A stretch of 64,000 nt of DNA from Globisporangium splendens (lineage: Eukaryota > Oomycota > Peronosporomycetes > Pythiales > Pythiaceae), in contig VFIW01000084.1 of NCBI GenBank assembly GCA_006386115.1, forward strand, positions 34,692 through 98,691, in the 5' to 3' direction. A program made the translations under genes and the position numbers. The notes under the pieces were generated by a model. The model did no database searches and was not told the DNA's origin. It was given only the letters and a program-made list of their open reading frames with translations. Shown in pieces: positions 63,481 to 64,000 of the stretch. The stretch's first letter is position 1. The number at the start of each line of letters is the position of its first letter.

Positions 63481-64000
63481 ATTGCAACTGAATTGAAATG
63501 TAGTTATGGTTCCTGTCGCTACTTACTGTAATGGGCTAAGGCTGCCATTACATGCAAGGTGGCTCTTTGTGTGTGTCACACACCACCTTGTGGAAGTGCA
63601 TTGTGGGTGCGAAGATATTGGGTGAAACACATAAAAGTGACCCCCACATGCACAGGTGACGTCATCGTCTGACGTCAGAGCAATCCGTGTCCGAGTTGAG
63701 TGTTGGTCGCTCGCAATCATTGAGATTCGGCGTGATTACGCACAACAGTACTCTAGACACGTGAGTGATGGTTCCTACTTGGGAGACTGCACTGGTGATG
63801 AGACCGACGTGTCTCTGCCACCTAAAGTGTGGCGCGAGCCAATCACTTTGCAGGGAATTTTCCACGGGACTTCAAGTTCAAGTTTCTCGAAGATCCACTG
63901 GGTTCAACCTCAGTGTACCCAAGGTTTTATATATCAGATTCATAGGTTTTATTGTGTATGTTTAGGTTTAGTTATAAAACCTCTAGGAGCCCTTGGGGTT
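63481..64000. other. Possible LTR-like or promoter-bearing repeat DNA at window end
   Basis: About 520 bp with no gene. Holds paired TGACGTCA palindromes and a TATATATC-type AT element near 63930. Could be LTR sequence, but no matching second copy is in the window. Confidence 0.35.
63657..63677. promoter_or_regulatory. Two TGACGTCA (CRE-like) palindromes
   Basis: Perfect 8-bp palindromes at 63657-63664 and 63670-63677, centres 13 bp apart. CREB/ATF-type bZIP proteins bind this sequence in other eukaryotes; function here is inferred. Confidence 0.5.

Overview
The window is nuclear DNA of a flagellated oomycete. Four things point there. A 7TM receptor is fused to a phosphatidylinositol-phosphate kinase, which is an oomycete/Dictyostelium architecture. 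Short GT-AG introns interrupt otherwise compact genes. Axonemal dynein and dynein-assembly genes are present, so the organism should make zoospores. The repeats are of oomycete type: MULE with a Ulp1 protease, Crypton-like recombinase and Ty1/copia. The species cannot be fixed from sequence alone.

Layout. 0.1-6.2 kb: four 2-oxoglutarate/Fe(II) oxygenase genes; two of them form an inverted repeat with identical 1125-bp arms that coincide with the coding sequence. 6.9-11.4 kb: a spliced dynein assembly factor (DNAAF6/PIH1D3-like) divergent from an LRR protein gene that carries one in-frame TGA. 11.5-13.4 kb: an MKP1-like dual-specificity phosphatase with a gelsolin-like tail. 13.7-17.8 kb and 26.9-28.1 kb: three paralogous membrane-anchored small thaumatin-like proteins with Thr/Pro-rich stalks. 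19.5-23.3 kb: the GPCR-PIP kinase. 25.1-45.5 kb: mostly housekeeping and flagellar genes: an LRR protein (possibly radial-spoke), NF-YC, 3-hydroxyisobutyrate dehydrogenase, dynein light chain 1, a TAF1B/Rrn7-like Pol I factor, an EEF2KMT/FAM86-like methyltransferase, a WW/IQ/ankyrin protein, prefoldin subunit 3 and one unrecognised multi-exon gene.

46-64 kb is repeat-rich and gene-poor. It holds an intact GPH/sucrose-type MFS transporter, a 1145-bp copy of its 3' three-quarters fused to unrelated 5' sequence, a decayed Crypton-like tyrosine recombinase, copia fragments, and a roughly 6.1-kb MULE. The MULE transposase gene runs on into a Ulp1-type protease. The element has matching terminal repeats and a 9-10 bp word, GCAACTTTA(A), that recurs near its ends and in its introns.

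Functional themes are flagellum building (DNAAF6, DNAL1, LRR proteins), signalling (GPCR-PIPK, MKP1-like phosphatase), secreted or surface thaumatin-like proteins, and recent duplication: the oxygenase palindrome, the MFS copy and the TLP paralogues. Several otherwise good reading frames carry a single stop or one-base shift (8511, 13100, about 26400, 44255). These may be real decay or consensus errors. Exon positions were worked out by eye from GT/AG sites and frame.
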